Assembly (NCBI GenBank): GCA_002294285.1
Contig: DBFL01000043.1
Span: 18,388-23,821, forward strand
From: Candidatus Neomicrothrix sp. UBA881
GTDB taxonomy: Bacteria; Actinomycetota; Acidimicrobiia; Acidimicrobiales; MedAcidi-G1
Direction of reading: 5' to 3'
Length of the DNA: 5,434 nucleotides
Each line of letters begins with the position of its first letter. The stretch's first letter is position 1. The notes under the pieces are model-generated. The model saw only the letters and a program-made list of their open reading frames with translations, was not told where the DNA came from and made no database searches. Shown piece after piece: positions 1 to 5,434 of this stretch. The translations under genes were made by a program, and so were the position numbers.

Positions 1-611
1 ACTCGCAGAGAACCTACTGCATCTATCTCTTGGAAAGAACCTGAATTTAATGCCCTTTGAAAAATCTCAAAAGGCGGCCTCCCACCTTCATTAGGATCTT
101 CAAATACATCATGTATTAGAAGTTTCCCTCCTGTTAGAAGCTTCGGGACCCAGTTTTCATAATCAGCGTGTGCCGGTTCTGAACCGTGCCCTCCGTCAAT
201 AAATAGCAACGACAGAGGCGTAGTCCAGTTTTTAGCTATCAGTGGTGAATCACCAACAACTGCAACGACAGTTCCTTCTAGATCTGCTTTCTTTATATTT
301 CTTCTAAATTCAGGCAAAGTGTCTATCAAACCAGTTTCTTTGTCGACGATTTCAGGATCATGCCATTCCCACCCTGGTTGATTTTCTTCTGAACCCCTGT
401 GATGATCAACTGAAAAAAGGATTCTTCCCATTTTTTCTGCAGCAATCCCTAGGTAAATCGCAGATTTCCCACAATAACTGCCAACTTCAAGGAAAGGTCC
501 TTCAGTTTCGACCGTGTTTCCATGCTGGTTAAGTGCTAGCCCTTCATTGGTAGGCATAAAGCCTTTTACTTCTTCAGCAAGTTCGAACAGTAAAGCTTCC
601 CTATTTCCCAA
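1..611 (-). CDS. Class I SAM-dependent methyltransferase (3' end beyond window)
   Basis: A frame open from the TTG at 611-609 to the window edge gives 203 residues; the C-terminus is missing. Counting from that TTG, residues 40-50 contain FLEVGSYCGKS, the glycine-rich SAM-binding motif I. The second strand ends in SVDHHRG (about 67-73), whose Asp69 is placed to contact the SAM ribose. FIDGGHGSEPAHADYENW (137-154) and LLIHDVFEDP (164-173) follow the order seen in Methyltransf_24-type Rossmann methyltransferases. The substrate cannot be read from the sequence. TTG is preferred over the ATG at 557-555 because the segment before that ATG (EEVKGFMP) looks like a conserved part of this family. A stop lies in frame at 635-633, and no clear Shine-Dalgarno sequence precedes the TTG. 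The start is only 2 bp after the stop of the GtrA-like gene, so translation is probably coupled. The family is clear; the acceptor, whether small molecule, lipid or sugar, is unknown. Confidence 0.87.
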   Translation of the reverse strand, partial: MGNREALLFELAEEVKGFMPTNEGLALNQHGNTVETEGPFLEVGSYCGKSAIYLGIAAEKMGRILFSVDHHRGSEENQPGWEWHDPEIVDKETGLIDTLPEFRRNIKKADLEGTVVAVVGDSPLIAKNWTTPLSLLFIDGGHGSEPAHADYENWVPKLLTGGKLLIHDVFEDPNEGGRPPFEIFQRALNSGSFQEIDAVGSLR

Positions 612-613
612 GA

Positions 614-1084
614 TCAGCCCACAAGTTTTTCTTCACTTGAAGGGTCTTTATCTGAGTCTCCCCAAAGAAGATGTTCGATGATCAGGAATCTGACAATCCA
701 TAAAGTGCCGTAAGCAGAAGCATTTGCAATTTGAACTGACCAAGTGCCACCGAAAATTCCATCTACAACACCTACTACTGCTGTGGAAAGTGCCAGTCCG
801 GCAAACGCCAACATCCAAAATGGGGCTATCTCCCCTCCTACTGAATGGTCTCCTCTAGGTTGTTCCCACACGTAGTTGCGACTTAGTAAGTAGGCAGGGA
901 TGGTGCTTATCGCTACTGCACATGCATTGGCGATCATCCCTGGCAATCCAATCACTGCATGGAAAATAAAGAGGACGGTCTGACCGACAATGGTATTGAC
1001 AACAGTCACTCCCATATAACGGAGGAGTCGCTGTGCATAGTTTCGGAATAGGCGTTCAAAAATTGAACGAAGTTTTGATTTCAA
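614..1084 (-). CDS. GtrA-like family membrane protein
   Basis: This 156-residue protein has a basic N-terminus (residues 1-22) followed by four hydrophobic segments at about 24-45, 48-67, 87-108 and 117-138. That is the length and topology of GtrA/DPMS-related proteins, which help move or present polyprenyl-phosphate-linked sugars at the cytoplasmic membrane. RYMGVTVVNTIVG (22-34) occupies the place of the family's RF..VG..NT motif. SRNYVWEQ (68-75) matches the usual N+.W.F loop after helix 2, and VRFLIIEHLLWG (131-142) matches the RF-containing end of helix 4. The only start in frame is TTG at 1084-1082, because a TGA lies two codons upstream. Starting at Met24 would cut into the first helix. 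No strong ribosome-binding site is visible. The gene lies 39 bp after meaB and 2 bp before a methyltransferase, suggesting it is read with the latter. No glycosyltransferase partner lies in the window, so the sugar cannot be named. Confidence 0.84.
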   Translation of the reverse strand: MKSKLRSIFERLFRNYAQRLLRYMGVTVVNTIVGQTVLFIFHAVIGLPGMIANACAVAISTIPAYLLSRNYVWEQPRGDHSVGGEIAPFWMLAFAGLALSTAVVGVVDGIFGGTWSVQIANASAYGTLWIVRFLIIEHLLWGDSDKDPSSEEKLVG

Positions 1085-1123
1085 GGTTCAGATCTTAACT
1101 CACGTGGGTTGTTTCTACTTGAT

Positions 1124-2077
1124 TTAATGCAATTCATCTTTATTTAAAAGTTTTTTTAGCAACTCATTGGCCACTGAATTGGGAGGAGAGCTTTGATTTT
1201 CTTCTATATTTTCGATTGAATTTTTTGAAATCTCTAAGAGTAAATATTCTAGTCGTGAGCTAACTTCAGCTTTCCAACGTTTTGAGCGTCTCAAAGAAAT
1301 TTGATCGTCCTGTAGTAAGAACTGTTGATGTTCTGAAACAGCCTTCTGTAACTCATCCAATCCTTCGCCTTCAGTTGCTGTTGTCATAATAATTTCTGGC
1401 CTTCTTACTGCCTGACCAGTTACTTGCGATAAATCAATCATCAATTCAAGGTCTCTTTTAGCGTCTTTAGCTCCGGGCCGATCAGCTTTGTTAACTACGA
1501 AAAGGTCAGCGATTTCAAGCAATCCAGCTTTATTTGCTTGCACTGCATCACCCCAACCTGATGTAACTACCACTACCACCGTGTCAGCCGCTGAAGCTAC
1601 GTCAACTTCAACTTGACCTACTCCGACTGTTTCAATGATTATTGGATCAAATCCGAAAGCGTCAAATACTCTGACCATGCCTGGAACTGCTAGCGCCAAC
1701 CCGCCAGCATGTCCTCTTGTCGCCATCGAACGAATAAAAGCACCTGCTCCTGAAGCTTCTTCCATTCTTACGCGATCACCTAGGATTGCGCCTCCTGTAA
1801 GAGGTGATGATGGGTCAACTGCCAATACTGCGGGTTTATGATCAGATTCTGCTAGATCTCTTGCTAAATATGCTGTGAGAGTTGACTTTCCGGCTCCTGG
1901 AGCCCCTGTGATTCCTATTACATGTGATTTGCCTGCAAGTGGGTGAGTTGCTTCAGCGACAATTTCAGCAGAAATGCCGCCTCTTTCAACAAGAGTCAAT
2001 AACCGAGCGATCGAACGCCTGTCACCTTCACTGGCTGCGTCTACAAGTGAATTTATTTTTGAGTCTTCACTTGCCAC
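1124..2077 (-). CDS. meaB: MeaB/ArgK-type GTPase, chaperone of the adenosylcobalamin acyl-CoA mutase
   Basis: This is a G3E-class P-loop GTPase that gates cobalamin loading and protects the B12 mutase from inactivation, with GTP hydrolysis driving the cycle. From the preferred GTG start the protein has 317 residues, normal for MeaB. Visible motifs are the P-loop GAPGAGKST (58-66), VDPSSPLTGGAILGDRVRM (87-105), ETVGVGQVEVD (149-159, Walker B/switch region) and NKAD (196-199, guanine specificity). A charged C-terminal helical region follows, where MeaB proteins dimerise. GTG at 2077-2075 is chosen because it gives the usual short N-terminal helix before ARLLTLVE. It overlaps the B12-subunit gene by 11 bp. 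A longer reading from the GTG at 2101 adds eight residues (MCVRQWPP) that do not look like the family. Neither start has a strong Shine-Dalgarno sequence; GAGG lies about 12 nt before the chosen one. Position directly after both mutase subunits supports a dedicated chaperone role. Confidence 0.94.
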   Translation of the reverse strand: MASEDSKINSLVDAASEGDRRSIARLLTLVERGGISAEIVAEATHPLAGKSHVIGITGAPGAGKSTLTAYLARDLAESDHKPAVLAVDPSSPLTGGAILGDRVRMEEASGAGAFIRSMATRGHAGGLALAVPGMVRVFDAFGFDPIIIETVGVGQVEVDVASAADTVVVVVTSGWGDAVQANKAGLLEIADLFVVNKADRPGAKDAKRDLELMIDLSQVTGQAVRRPEIIMTTATEGEGLDELQKAVSEHQQFLLQDDQISLRRSKRWKAEVSSRLEYLLLEISKNSIENIEENQSSPPNSVANELLKKLLNKDELH

Positions 2078-2480
2078 GGGTGGCCACTGCCTCACGCACA
2101 CATGCTGCTACTTCTTCGGCAGAAGCACCGGGACCAAGCACTCCAGCCACTCCCGCTTCAGTCATAGCTGGCAAGTCACTTTCAGGGACTATCCCTCCAA
2201 CCACAACTGGAACGTCAAGCCCTGCGTCTTTCAGTGCGTCTACTATTCTCGGTGCTAGTGTCAAATGCCCCGCATTATGCATTGATATGCCTACAGCGTC
2301 TGCGTCTTCTTGTTCCACAGCAGTAACTACCATTTCGGTAGTCTGTCTCAAACCTAAATAGACAACTTCCATACCGGCATCCCTTAACATTCTTGCTACA
2401 ACTTTCAAACCTCTATCATGTCCATCAAGTCCCAGCTTGGCCAGGACTATTCGTATAGGTTCATTTTCATTTTTTGTCAT
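2067..2480 (-). CDS. Small, cobalamin-binding subunit of a two-chain acyl-CoA mutase (McmA2/IcmB/HcmB type)
   Basis: This 137-residue stand-alone B12-binding domain carries the adenosylcobalamin and docks on the TIM-barrel subunit encoded just upstream. LAKLGLDGHDRG (13-24) holds the DxHxxG motif, with His21 expected to be the lower axial cobalt ligand (base-off/His-on binding). VVVGGIVPESD (92-102) is the GG loop that lines the nucleotide-loop pocket, and GVLGPGAS (113-120) closes the Rossmann-like fold. The normal SxL motif, which holds the dimethylbenzimidazole tail, reads Ser66-Met67-His68 here in GISMHNAGH. The length is typical of separate small subunits in archaea, actinobacteria and Chloroflexi. 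The ATG overlaps the TGA of the large subunit (ATGA) and is preceded by AAAAGG at good spacing, so the two subunits should be made in step. The domain assignment is secure; the substrate name depends on the large subunit. Confidence 0.94.
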   Translation of the reverse strand: MTKNENEPIRIVLAKLGLDGHDRGLKVVARMLRDAGMEVVYLGLRQTTEMVVTAVEQEDADAVGISMHNAGHLTLAPRIVDALKDAGLDVPVVVGGIVPESDLPAMTEAGVAGVLGPGASAEEVAACVREAVATRGK

Positions 2481-4057
2481 ACGAACGCCTTTTCTACGTA
2501 AGTTCCAAAAACTGATTCAAGCGCATTCACGATCTCACCTTCTGTTGCTCTAACTTTGACTGCTTCAATTATTGCTGGCATTAGGTTAATTTCAGGATCA
2601 GCGGCTTCTGTAGAAAGCCTCGTTAAAGCTTTTTGCACCAAATCACTATCTCTGGACTGTTTTATTTCAGCCAATCTTTTTAACTGGATGTCTTCAGTGC
2701 CGGGATCGATGCTGAGCAAATCAACATTTTCATCTCCTCCTTCAGTAAAGGAATTGACACCTACTATGAGACGATCACTGTTGTTGACTTCTCTTTCGAA
2801 ACGATATGCGGCATCTGCTATTTCACCCACAAACCATCCGTTTTCTATGCCGGCGTATACTCCCTCAAGAATCGAACCGTTACCAAGCTCATCCAAATGG
2901 TTAAAGATGTCTTCAGCTTGTCTTTCCATTTCGTCTGTCATCCATTCGACATAATCCGAGCCTCCCAGTGGGTCTGCAACATTAACTACCCCTGTTTCAT
3001 GGGCGACGATCTGTTGTGTGCGCAAAGCTATCCTTGCGGCGTCTTCAGTCGGAAGAGCCAAAGCTTCGTCATAACTGTCTGTGTGTAGACTCTGCGTCCC
3101 TCCCATGACACCTGCAAGAGCTTGAATTGCGACACGCGCGATATTTATTTCAGGCTGTTGAGCTGTTAGTGAAACTCCCGCAGTCTGCGTATGAAAACGA
3201 AGTTTTAAACTTCTCTCGTCTTTCGCTCCGTATCTATCGCGGAGCCATGTCGCCCATATTCTTCTCGCTGCGCGAAACTTTCCTATCTCTTCAAAAAAGT
3301 CCGAATGGCTATTGAAGAAAAAGCTTAGTCTCGGGGCGAAATCATCAACCTTAAGGCCGGCATTCTGCGCCGCTTCTACGTAAGCAAATCCATTAGCCAA
3401 CGTGAATGCAAGCTCCTGTGCAGCGGTGGAACCGGCTTCTCGGATGTGATAGCCGGAAATCGAAATAGGATTCCAACGTGGCATTTCATTTGTGGTAAAA
3501 CCAACTACATCACTTACCAAACGCACTGATGGACGAGGTGGAAAAATGTACTCTTTTTGGGCCTGATATTCCTTGAGTATGTCATTCTGAAGTGTGCCGT
3601 TGAGTTTTGACCTTTCTACTCCCCCTTGTTCAGCAACTGCTACATACATCGCTAAGAGAATTGCTGCCGGACCATTTATCGTCATTGAAGTTGATACTTG
3701 ACCCAAGTCAATATCAGCAAAAAGGTCAATCATGTCGTCAAGGGTGTCGACCGCAACTCCTGCACGTCCTACTTCACCTATAGACCATTCATTGTCAGAA
3801 TCGCGGCCCATGAGTGTCGGCATATCAAAAGCTGTTGAAAGGCCTGTGCCACCGGCTCGTAATAACTCTTTAAAGCGGGCGTTGGTGTCTTCGGCTGTTC
3901 CAAAACCAGCAAACATTCTCATTGTCCATAACCGGTCCCTGTACATGCCGGCATGTATCCCACGGGTGTATGGAAACTCGCCAGGTAATGGCCCGCTACC
4001 ATACACAGATCCAACTGGAACCCCTGACATAGTCCGGAATTCTTTTTCTTCATCCAT
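2477..4057 (-). CDS. Acyl-CoA mutase large (catalytic) subunit, isobutyryl-CoA mutase-like by pocket residues
   Basis: This 526-residue TIM-barrel subunit of an adenosylcobalamin acyl-CoA mutase performs radical carbon-skeleton rearrangement of a CoA thioester. It ends near 526 without a B12 domain, which is supplied by the next gene. Family blocks run in order: PGEFPYTRGIH (25-35), MFAGFGTAEDTN (48-59), FDMPTLMG (77-84), STSMTING (122-129), GTLQNDILKEY (154-164), SISGYHIREAG (199-209, catalytic-site Tyr203 and His204), SFFFNSH (245-251), LRFHTQTAG (286-294) and DPLGGSDYVE (362-371). An ungapped count against Propionibacterium methylmalonyl-CoA mutase (offset 40, anchored on His204/His244 and Gln157/Gln197) puts Phe49 at the Tyr89 position and Gln167 at the Arg207 position. 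In known enzymes Tyr/Arg marks methylmalonyl-CoA and Phe/Gln marks isobutyryl-CoA. Ala76 stands where 2-hydroxyisobutyryl-CoA mutase has its diagnostic Asp. The ATG at 4057 has AGGAG 11 nt upstream. Pipelines would likely name it methylmalonyl-CoA mutase (mcmA/scpA). Confidence 0.93.
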   Translation of the reverse strand: MDEEKEFRTMSGVPVGSVYGSGPLPGEFPYTRGIHAGMYRDRLWTMRMFAGFGTAEDTNARFKELLRAGGTGLSTAFDMPTLMGRDSDNEWSIGEVGRAGVAVDTLDDMIDLFADIDLGQVSTSMTINGPAAILLAMYVAVAEQGGVERSKLNGTLQNDILKEYQAQKEYIFPPRPSVRLVSDVVGFTTNEMPRWNPISISGYHIREAGSTAAQELAFTLANGFAYVEAAQNAGLKVDDFAPRLSFFFNSHSDFFEEIGKFRAARRIWATWLRDRYGAKDERSLKLRFHTQTAGVSLTAQQPEINIARVAIQALAGVMGGTQSLHTDSYDEALALPTEDAARIALRTQQIVAHETGVVNVADPLGGSDYVEWMTDEMERQAEDIFNHLDELGNGSILEGVYAGIENGWFVGEIADAAYRFEREVNNSDRLIVGVNSFTEGGDENVDLLSIDPGTEDIQLKRLAEIKQSRDSDLVQKALTRLSTEAADPEINLMPAIIEAVKVRATEGEIVNALESVFGTYVEKAFV

Positions 4058-4170
4058 ATATATGTCAACTCCTACTCATTGGATGCATAGCGAATTTCCA
4101 CGATAACAAAAGTCAAAGACGGCTTAACCTAGTTCTGACATAAAGCTAATAATATTCTTAAAATTAAACC
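4058..4170 (-). promoter_or_regulatory. Intergenic region upstream of the mutase cassette, possible promoter
   Basis: This 113-bp AT-rich gap separates the solute-binding protein from the mutase genes and is the largest non-coding stretch in the window, so any separate promoter for the mutase operon should lie here. On the minus strand a TTGACT at about 4117-4112 resembles a -35 box, but the best downstream -10-like string (TATGCA) is 21 nt away, too far for a standard promoter. I therefore cannot fix a promoter. A 7-bp imperfect inverted repeat (4164-4170 with 4121-4127) has a 36-nt loop and no U-run, so it is not a convincing terminator. Confidence 0.3.
4069..4073 (-). promoter_or_regulatory. 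Ribosome binding site of the mutase large subunit
   Basis: The minus strand reads AGGAG here, 11 nt before the ATG at 4057. The spacing is slightly long, but no other in-frame ATG, GTG or TTG lies between this site and the upstream in-frame TGA at 4078-4076, so it supports the chosen start. It is the clearest Shine-Dalgarno sequence in the window; the downstream genes rely on overlaps or close spacing. Confidence 0.6.
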
Positions 4171-5434
4171 TTATTTCGATGTATTTATTTCTTCTGAAAT
4201 AGCTTCCCATTGACCCTCGTCTTTGTTCCAACGTCCCAATATTAGAGAGTCTCTTGCATCAAACTTGTCAGATCCGAGTGAAACATATTTGTAACCTGGT
4301 AATGAAAAATCACCGATATCAGCTGCAGCTTTTGCGAAAGTTTCATTCGTCAGGTCTGGACCCGCTGCAGTCGCCACAGCTTCAAACAAAGCTATGAATT
4401 GGCAGGGTCCTGCTGTTCCTGGCCAATAATTTGTCTCTTCGGGAGCGAGCTTATCTGGGGGCCTGACCTGAATTTCTAAAGCTTCTTCTACAAGATCCAT
4501 GCAATGGGCGAAAGATGGGTCTTCACGACTGTCGAAAGCCTTATTTGTAAGAATCAATCCAGAATTTTCAATTTCTGGAGGTGGTTCTTGAGACCACATA
4601 TTTAGTGAATCACCGTTATGTAATAGGAGATTAAATTCGTCGCCTAAAGCGAAAAGGTACTCCATTGCATAAATTGCTTCTCCTACGAACCAAATTGTCG
4701 AAACACCTTCGCTTCTGGCCTTTTCAAGCACAACCTCTAAGAACGCAATAGTGGCTGTTTCGTCACCTGTATTTTCATTCGATGTCACGACCGGGACCGA
4801 AACACCTTCCGCTTCAAGCAACTCTTTCACTTCAGCCATAACCGGTTCAGATTCAGGATCTGCACCCCAAATCATTACTTTTCCAAGGCTTTCAAGGCTT
4901 TCAGTTTGTCTTAAGAGGCTCACAAATGCTTGTCCACGCCTGCTCAAATTCATATCAGTAGTTATCCAGGAAGCCCGTGCTCTTTCCAGCTGTTCAAGGG
5001 TTGGTTTAGCTCCCACGAGAATGGTCTCATAGGTGTCGGTGAAACACTCGTTCACTCCTTCGGCTCCTGGTCCAGCGAAACCATTCAGCACCGCAAAAAC
5101 TTCTTCATCTTCTGTTAATTCAACACATGCGACTTCAGCAGTTAGAGGCCCGACGGGTAAAAACAAGCGATGGATTATTTCTATTTTTCTGCCTAAAATC
5201 CCACCTCTTGCGTTTAGATCTTCTATAAGCACATCCACCATTGGCGGATAATTTGCATACGTCAGATTTAAGCCAGGAAATTGCTCATTAAAGGTTTCGA
5301 AATCAATTGAAGTAAAACCAACTTTTATCGTTTCAGAAGTGACACCTCTAAAGGAGTCTGTCAGAACAATTGGCGCTGCACTGGTTGTGGTCGGAGCTGC
5401 CGTTGTAGTTGGGGCTGCTGTCGTGGCCGGAGCT
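4171..5434 (-). CDS. Liv-type ABC transporter solute-binding protein (5' end beyond window)
   Basis: The visible 420 residues form most of a type I periplasmic binding protein of the leucine/isoleucine/valine (LivJ/peripla_BP_6) family, which captures a small ligand outside the membrane and hands it to an ABC permease. The signal peptide and any lipobox cysteine are outside the window. A low-complexity linker of repeated AAPTTT (residues 1-21) would tether the domain to the membrane. The first strand, TIKVGFTSID (35-44), is followed by the helix-turn LIEDLNARGGILGRKIEI (69-86), whose NARGGILGRK is a hallmark of this family. VFAVLNGFAGPGA (112-124), GKVMIWGAD (184-192), VSTIWFVGEA (244-253) and LGRWNKDEGQWE (399-410) fit the later strands. 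Cysteines at 103, 130, 311 and 344 could form two disulfides. The frame continues upstream of the internal Met at 5241, so that Met is not the start. The ligand cannot be read. No permease or ATPase gene follows; the next gene downstream is a B12 mutase. Confidence 0.88.
   Translation of the reverse strand, partial: APATTAAPTTTAAPTTTSAAPIVLTDSFRGVTSETIKVGFTSIDFETFNEQFPGLNLTYANYPPMVDVLIEDLNARGGILGRKIEIIHRLFLPVGPLTAEVACVELTEDEEVFAVLNGFAGPGAEGVNECFTDTYETILVGAKPTLEQLERARASWITTDMNLSRRGQAFVSLLRQTESLESLGKVMIWGADPESEPVMAEVKELLEAEGVSVPVVTSNENTGDETATIAFLEVVLEKARSEGVSTIWFVGEAIYAMEYLFALGDEFNLLLHNGDSLNMWSQEPPPEIENSGLILTNKAFDSREDPSFAHCMDLVEEALEIQVRPPDKLAPEETNYWPGTAGPCQFIALFEAVATAAGPDLTNETFAKAAADIGDFSLPGYKYVSLGSDKFDARDSLILGRWNKDEGQWEAISEEINTSK
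5383..5434 (-). repeat. 18-bp imperfect tandem repeat encoding the AAPTTT linker
   Basis: Two full 18-bp units (5383-5400 and 5401-5418) and most of a third (5419-5434, cut by the window edge) encode Ala-Ala-Pro-Thr-Thr-Thr-like units. The units differ mainly at third codon positions, so the protein repeat is conserved better than the DNA. It forms the flexible linker of the solute-binding protein; Thr-rich linkers of this kind are common on actinobacterial surface lipoproteins. Confidence 0.65.

Noticed and set aside
1085..1123. Possible terminator or promoter between meaB and the GtrA-like gene
   Set aside because: The 39-bp gap holds only a loopless CACGTG palindrome, with no hairpin plus U-run and no paired -35/-10 boxes.
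1124..1141. KDEL-like C-terminus (NKDELH) of MeaB
   Set aside because: This resembles the eukaryotic ER-retention tail, but the protein is a bacterial cytoplasmic GTPase and the tetrapeptide is not even terminal; coincidence.
1924..2361. Plus-strand open frame of 145 codons across the meaB/B12-subunit junction
   Set aside because: It lies antisense to two well-supported genes, its Ser/Thr/Pro/Ala-rich translation matches no family, and it is explained as a shadow of the coding strand. The same applies to the other plus-strand frames, such as 3732-4106 and 2556-2954.
2477..4057. 2-hydroxyisobutyryl-CoA mutase (HcmA) identity
   Set aside because: HcmA is marked by Ile at the Tyr89-equivalent and an Asp in the GLSVDFDMPT block. 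Here these are Phe49 and Ala76 (GLSTAFDMPT).
2477..4057. Ethylmalonyl-CoA mutase identity
   Set aside because: Ecm is a longer single chain with its own B12 domain. This protein ends at 526 residues and pairs with a separate B12 subunit, and it lacks the Ecm-type block around the Tyr89 region.
4060..4068. Perfect TTGACA string just before the mutase ATG as a -35 box
   Set aside because: It lies between the ribosome binding site and the start codon, so its -10 box would fall inside the gene; no suitable -10 box exists there.
4121..4170. Inverted repeat (7-bp arms 4164-4170 and 4121-4127) after the binding-protein gene as a terminator
   Set aside because: The arms are short and AT-rich with one wobble pair, the loop is 36 nt and no U-tract follows.

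Overview
This 5.4-kb window carries six protein-coding genes, all on the minus strand, packed with little intergenic space; two run off the ends. Base composition is moderate (roughly mid-40s % G+C by eye). Several genes appear to start with TTG or GTG. The proteins resemble actinobacterial families: the MeaB 'GWGDAVQANKAG' motif, the methyltransferase 'VDHHRGSEEN' motif, and a Thr/Ala/Pro-rich linker on a solute-binding protein. I infer a lower-GC, probably aquatic, actinobacterial lineage such as Acidimicrobiia. The phylum assignment is tentative because no rRNA or marker gene is present.

Layout in transcription order (right to left). Positions 5434-4171 encode a type I periplasmic solute-binding protein of the branched-chain amino-acid (Liv) family. 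Its N-terminus lies beyond the window, and the visible part opens with an AAPTTT-repeat linker. A 113-bp gap (4170-4058) follows. Next is a compact adenosylcobalamin mutase cassette: the catalytic large subunit (4057-2477), the small B12-binding subunit (2480-2067, 4-bp ATGA overlap) and the MeaB/ArgK GTPase chaperone (about 2077-1124, overlapping the small subunit). After 39 bp come a GtrA-like four-helix membrane protein (1084-614) and, 2 bp further on, a class I SAM-dependent methyltransferase (611 to beyond position 1).

How the genes work together. The large and small subunits together form one acyl-CoA mutase, with the TIM-barrel and B12 domains on separate chains, and MeaB would load and protect its cofactor. 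Automated annotation would probably call this methylmalonyl-CoA mutase. However, the substrate-pocket positions equivalent to Tyr89 and Arg207 of the Propionibacterium enzyme are Phe49 and Gln167 here, which is the isobutyryl-CoA mutase pattern. A role in carbon-skeleton rearrangement of branched or linear C4/C5 acyl-CoAs, for example in valine or branched-acid catabolism, is therefore more likely than succinyl-CoA/methylmalonyl-CoA interconversion. The upstream Liv-type binding protein would fit uptake of such substrates, but that link is inferred from position only. The GtrA/methyltransferase pair looks like a separate envelope or polysaccharide-related unit that may be co-transcribed.

I saw no RNA genes, mobile elements, CRISPR arrays or convincing terminators. 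The window is mostly ordinary metabolic sequence; the mutase specificity signature is the main point worth following.
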